DNA from: Clostridiales bacterium
GTDB lineage: Bacteria; Bacillota; Clostridia; Oscillospirales; Oscillospiraceae
NCBI GenBank assembly: GCA_902363045.1
Contig: CABIYX010000018.1
Location: 1-6,867, forward strand
Direction: 5' to 3'
Length of the DNA: 6,867 nucleotides
Shown here: piece by piece, positions 5,532 to 6,867 of the stretch
How the letters are laid out: every line of letters begins with the position of its first letter
Numbering within the stretch: position 1 is the stretch's first letter
The notes under the pieces: generated by a model
What the model saw: the letters and a program-made list of their open reading frames with translations, nothing else
What the model was told of the DNA's origin: nothing
Databases searched by the model: none
Made by a program: the position numbers and the translations under genes

Positions 5532-5717
5532 TCACTGGGCCTCAACCTGGCCGAAGGAACGGCCGTTGTAGGTCAGGCAATTTTTGCACATCCGGTGAGG
5601 CAGCCGATAGGCACCGCACTTGGGGCAGGTCACGATACCGGGAGTCTCCAGCTTCCAGTGGGAGCTGCGCCGCTTATCGCGCCGGGCCTTGGACACTTTT
5701 CTCTTAGGAACCGCCAT
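5532..5717 (-). CDS. rpmF: 50S ribosomal protein L32 (bL32), zinc-ribbon form
   Basis: A 61-residue protein with the bL32 start [18 protein letters not shown], a conserved basic tail that threads into the large subunit. A zinc ribbon has CPKC (31-34) and CKNC (44-47), so this is the zinc-binding (Cys4) form rather than a Cys-free form used under zinc limitation. [10 protein letters not shown] and YNGR also match the family. The start is the ATG at 5717, eight bases from AAGGAGG; a GTG at 5726 lies within that ribosome-site spacing and is unlikely. It follows yceD by 46 bases, the order common across bacteria, and is closed by a terminator rather than continuing into plsX. Confidence 0.98.
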   Translation of the reverse strand: MAVPKRKVSKARRDKRRSSHWKLETPGIVTCPKCGAYRLPHRMCKNCLTYNGRSFGQVEAQ

Positions 5718-5740
5718 TGGTGACACCTCCTTCGGTTAAT

Positions 5741-5756
5741 GTGCTGTCATCAGCAC
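5741..5756 (-). other. Small stem-loop between yceD and rpmF
   Basis: GTGCTG (5741-5746) and CAGCAC (5751-5756) form a perfect 6-bp hairpin with a 4-base loop in the 46-base gap between the two genes. On the minus strand it sits a few bases before the rpmF ribosome site and has no T-run, so it is not a terminator. It could protect or space the rpmF ribosome-binding site in the shared transcript, or mean nothing. Confidence 0.3.
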
Positions 5757-5763
5757 GTTTGGA

Positions 5764-6270
5764 CTACTCAGTTTCATCATCCAACAGCTGCGCAAGCGCC
5801 GCCAATCGTGGATCCACTTCAGGTCTGCACCCGCAGGGGCCGAGGTTCAAATCGGCACCGCACTTGGCGCACAGCCCTTTGCAGTCTTCTGAGCAAAGGT
5901 TCGTTGTATCCATTGCGAGGACGAAGGCCGTGGTGACCACCTCGTCCAGATCCAGCTCGTTTCCGTCCAACAGAAAAATCTCGTCCTCACTGTCCTCGTT
6001 CTCCAGCTCCTCAGCCAGCAGACTGTCCAGCGGGACGACCTTCTCCCGGGAAAATTCCTTCCCACAGCGGTCACAGACCAGATCCAACTCCGAGCGGGCC
6101 GTTCCGTTCAGCACCAAGGCGCCCGCGTGGTTAATCACGCTGCCCTCTGCCACAACAGGCCGGGTAATCGGCTTTCTCCCATAAAAGTCCAGCTTGGACA
6201 GGTCCAGCTGATACCGGAAGGGCTTCTCCGCGTCCGGCCTATGGATGACGTCTCGCAGATCCAGCCGCAT
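5764..6270 (-). CDS. yceD: YceD/DUF177 family protein, 23S rRNA accumulation factor
   Basis: A 168-residue protein of the YceD (DUF177, PF02620) family, which is conserved upstream of rpmF and needed for normal 23S rRNA accumulation in the organisms studied. The N-terminal part begins MRLDLRDVIHRPDAEKPF. A first Cys pair lies at CDRCG (66-70), followed by an acidic stretch (87-110) with EELENEDSEDEIFLLDGNEL. The second cluster, LCSEDCKGLCAKCGADLN (125-142), is the family's best-conserved signature and is followed by PCGC (145-148) and DPRLAALAQLL (153-163), as in other Clostridia. AGGAGG lies seven bases before the ATG at 6270. A consensus promoter is immediately upstream. The neighbour rpmF supports the assignment strongly. 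Confidence 0.95.
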   Translation of the reverse strand: MRLDLRDVIHRPDAEKPFRYQLDLSKLDFYGRKPITRPVVAEGSVINHAGALVLNGTARSELDLVCDRCGKEFSREKVVPLDSLLAEELENEDSEDEIFLLDGNELDLDEVVTTAFVLAMDTTNLCSEDCKGLCAKCGADLNLGPCGCRPEVDPRLAALAQLLDDETE

Positions 6271-6285
6271 CGGTTACCCTCCTCC

Positions 6286-6300
6286 GGGGATACAGACCCC
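6286..6300 (-). other. Weak leader hairpin beside the yceD ribosome site
   Basis: GGGG (6286-6289) and CCCC (6297-6300) can pair across seven bases in the yceD leader, two bases from the AGGAGG site (6283-6278 on the minus strand). With only four GC pairs it may modulate initiation or be chance. Confidence 0.2.
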
Positions 6301-6325
6301 TTACTCGCATAATGGTACGGAAGAT

Positions 6326-6354
6326 ATTATACTGATTCTCCACAGAAATGTCAA
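6326..6354 (-). promoter_or_regulatory. Consensus sigma-A promoter of yceD-rpmF
   Basis: TTGACA (6354-6349) and TATAAT (6331-6326) on the minus strand are both perfect consensus hexamers with the optimal 17-base spacer. Transcription should start near 6319, giving a leader of about 49 bases. This is the strongest-looking promoter in the window, as expected for a ribosomal protein operon. Confidence 0.92.
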
Positions 6355-6368
6355 ACCTTTTTTTATGG

Positions 6369-6397
6369 TTGACAAATATATTTTTTTATGCTGGAAT
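6369..6397 (+). promoter_or_regulatory. Probable promoter of the RluA-family gene (extended -10)
   Basis: Plus-strand TTGACA (6369-6374) has a 17-base, T-rich spacer and TGGAAT (6392-6397) as -10, preceded by TGC, which gives an extended -10 element that can compensate for the two -10 mismatches. TAGAAT at 6403-6408 is an alternative -10 but has no suitable -35. The -35 lies 14 bases from the -35 of the yceD promoter on the other strand. Confidence 0.6.
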
Positions 6398-6437
6398 TGC
6401 AGTAGAATGCTCAAATCAGACAAAGGATCGGTGCGCC

Positions 6438-6867
6438 ATGAAAGAATTCACCATTGGAAAGAATGACGCCGGCCAGCGGCTGGACCGCTGGCTGGCCAAG
6501 ACCCTCCCGCTGCTCCCCGCCCCTCTGGCCCAGAAGTACATCCGGCTCAAGCGGGTCAAGGTCAACGGAAAGGGGGCCAAGCGAGATGTGCGGCTGGCTG
6601 TGGGCGACCTCCTTCAATTATATATCAACGACGAGTTTTTTGAACGCCCCACACCAGAGAACGCCTTTCTCTCCCTCTATCAGCCCAAGCTGAATATTTT
6701 ATATGAGGATGAGCACATCCTTCTGGTGGACAAGCGCCCCGGCCTGGTGGTCCATCCCGATGAGAACGAGCGGGTCAATACCCTCCTCACCCACATCCAG
6801 GCCTATCTCTATCAAAAAAAGGAGTGGTCCCCTTATTGGGAGAACTCCTTCGCCCCCGCCCTGTGCA
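6438..6867 (+). CDS. RluA-family 23S rRNA/tRNA pseudouridine synthase (partial, cut at window end)
   Basis: The first 143 residues of a protein whose C-terminal part lies beyond the window. RluA-family enzymes isomerise specific uridines in rRNA or tRNA to pseudouridine in the cytoplasm. Residues 1-65 are an S4-like RNA-binding domain: AGQRLDRWLAK (11-21), then IRLKRVKVNGK (35-45) and VGDLLQLY (55-62). The catalytic domain begins at LNILYEDEHILLVDKRPGLV (85-104) followed by VHPDE (105-109), the family's diagnostic opening. The motif carrying the catalytic aspartate (H/NRxDRxT) should follow directly after FAPALC, just outside. Residues 111-140, between VHPDE and that motif, form an insert also seen in several Firmicute members. 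AAAGGA lies ten bases before the ATG. The exact substrate site, and so the RluC/RluD/RluB-type name, cannot be decided from this part. Confidence 0.93.
   Translation, partial: MKEFTIGKNDAGQRLDRWLAKTLPLLPAPLAQKYIRLKRVKVNGKGAKRDVRLAVGDLLQLYINDEFFERPTPENAFLSLYQPKLNILYEDEHILLVDKRPGLVVHPDENERVNTLLTHIQAYLYQKKEWSPYWENSFAPALC

Overview
The window looks like chromosomal DNA from a high-GC, low-motility-type Firmicute of the Clostridia, most likely the Oscillospiraceae (Flavonifractor/Lawsonibacter/Intestinimonas-like). This placement rests on strong AGGAGG ribosome sites, consensus sigma-A promoters, Firmicute-type families (DegV, DUF1836, PF06541 'CmpB-like', yceD-rpmF) and a strongly GC-biased third codon position. 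The genus is inferred from gene content and style; it is not proven by the sequence.

Layout. Positions 2-76 (+) hold the last 24 codons of an unidentified protein, possibly a transposase. Nearly everything else is on the minus strand and reads from right to left. At the right edge, a divergent promoter pair (6326-6397) drives two things. Leftward it drives yceD (6270-5764) and rpmF (5717-5532), which end at a good intrinsic terminator (5490-5520). Rightward it drives an RluA-family pseudouridine synthase cut off by the window end (6438-6867). Next on the minus strand comes a separately promoted membrane protein of the PF06541 family with a long C-terminal coiled coil (5378-4449). A likely operon follows: a DUF1836 helix-turn-helix protein (4336-3803), a DegV fatty-acid-binding protein (3733-2861) and prmA (2815-1871), ending at the hairpin 1825-1853. 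A two-gene operon with its own promoter (1781-1809) completes the set: a short pyruvate-kinase-like protein lacking the C-terminal domain (1746-754) and a flavodoxin-fold NAD(P)H oxidoreductase (742-146), ending at the hairpin 87-120.

How the genes relate. Four of the nine substantial genes serve the large ribosomal subunit or RNA modification: yceD (23S rRNA accumulation), rpmF (L32), prmA (L11 methylation) and the RluA-type synthase. The DUF1836 protein may be the regulator of its own degV-prmA operon, since an inverted repeat sits in its promoter region. The pyruvate-kinase-like/oxidoreductase pair is the least ordinary part. The kinase keeps the main catalytic residues, but it lacks a regulatory domain and carries a mixed set of the residues that separate K+-dependent from K+-independent enzymes.

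I found no CRISPR array, tRNA, rRNA, riboswitch, intact mobile element or clear new defence or biosynthetic system. No gene-free stretch exceeds 300 bases; the longest gaps, about 110-170 bases, hold the promoters and terminators listed.
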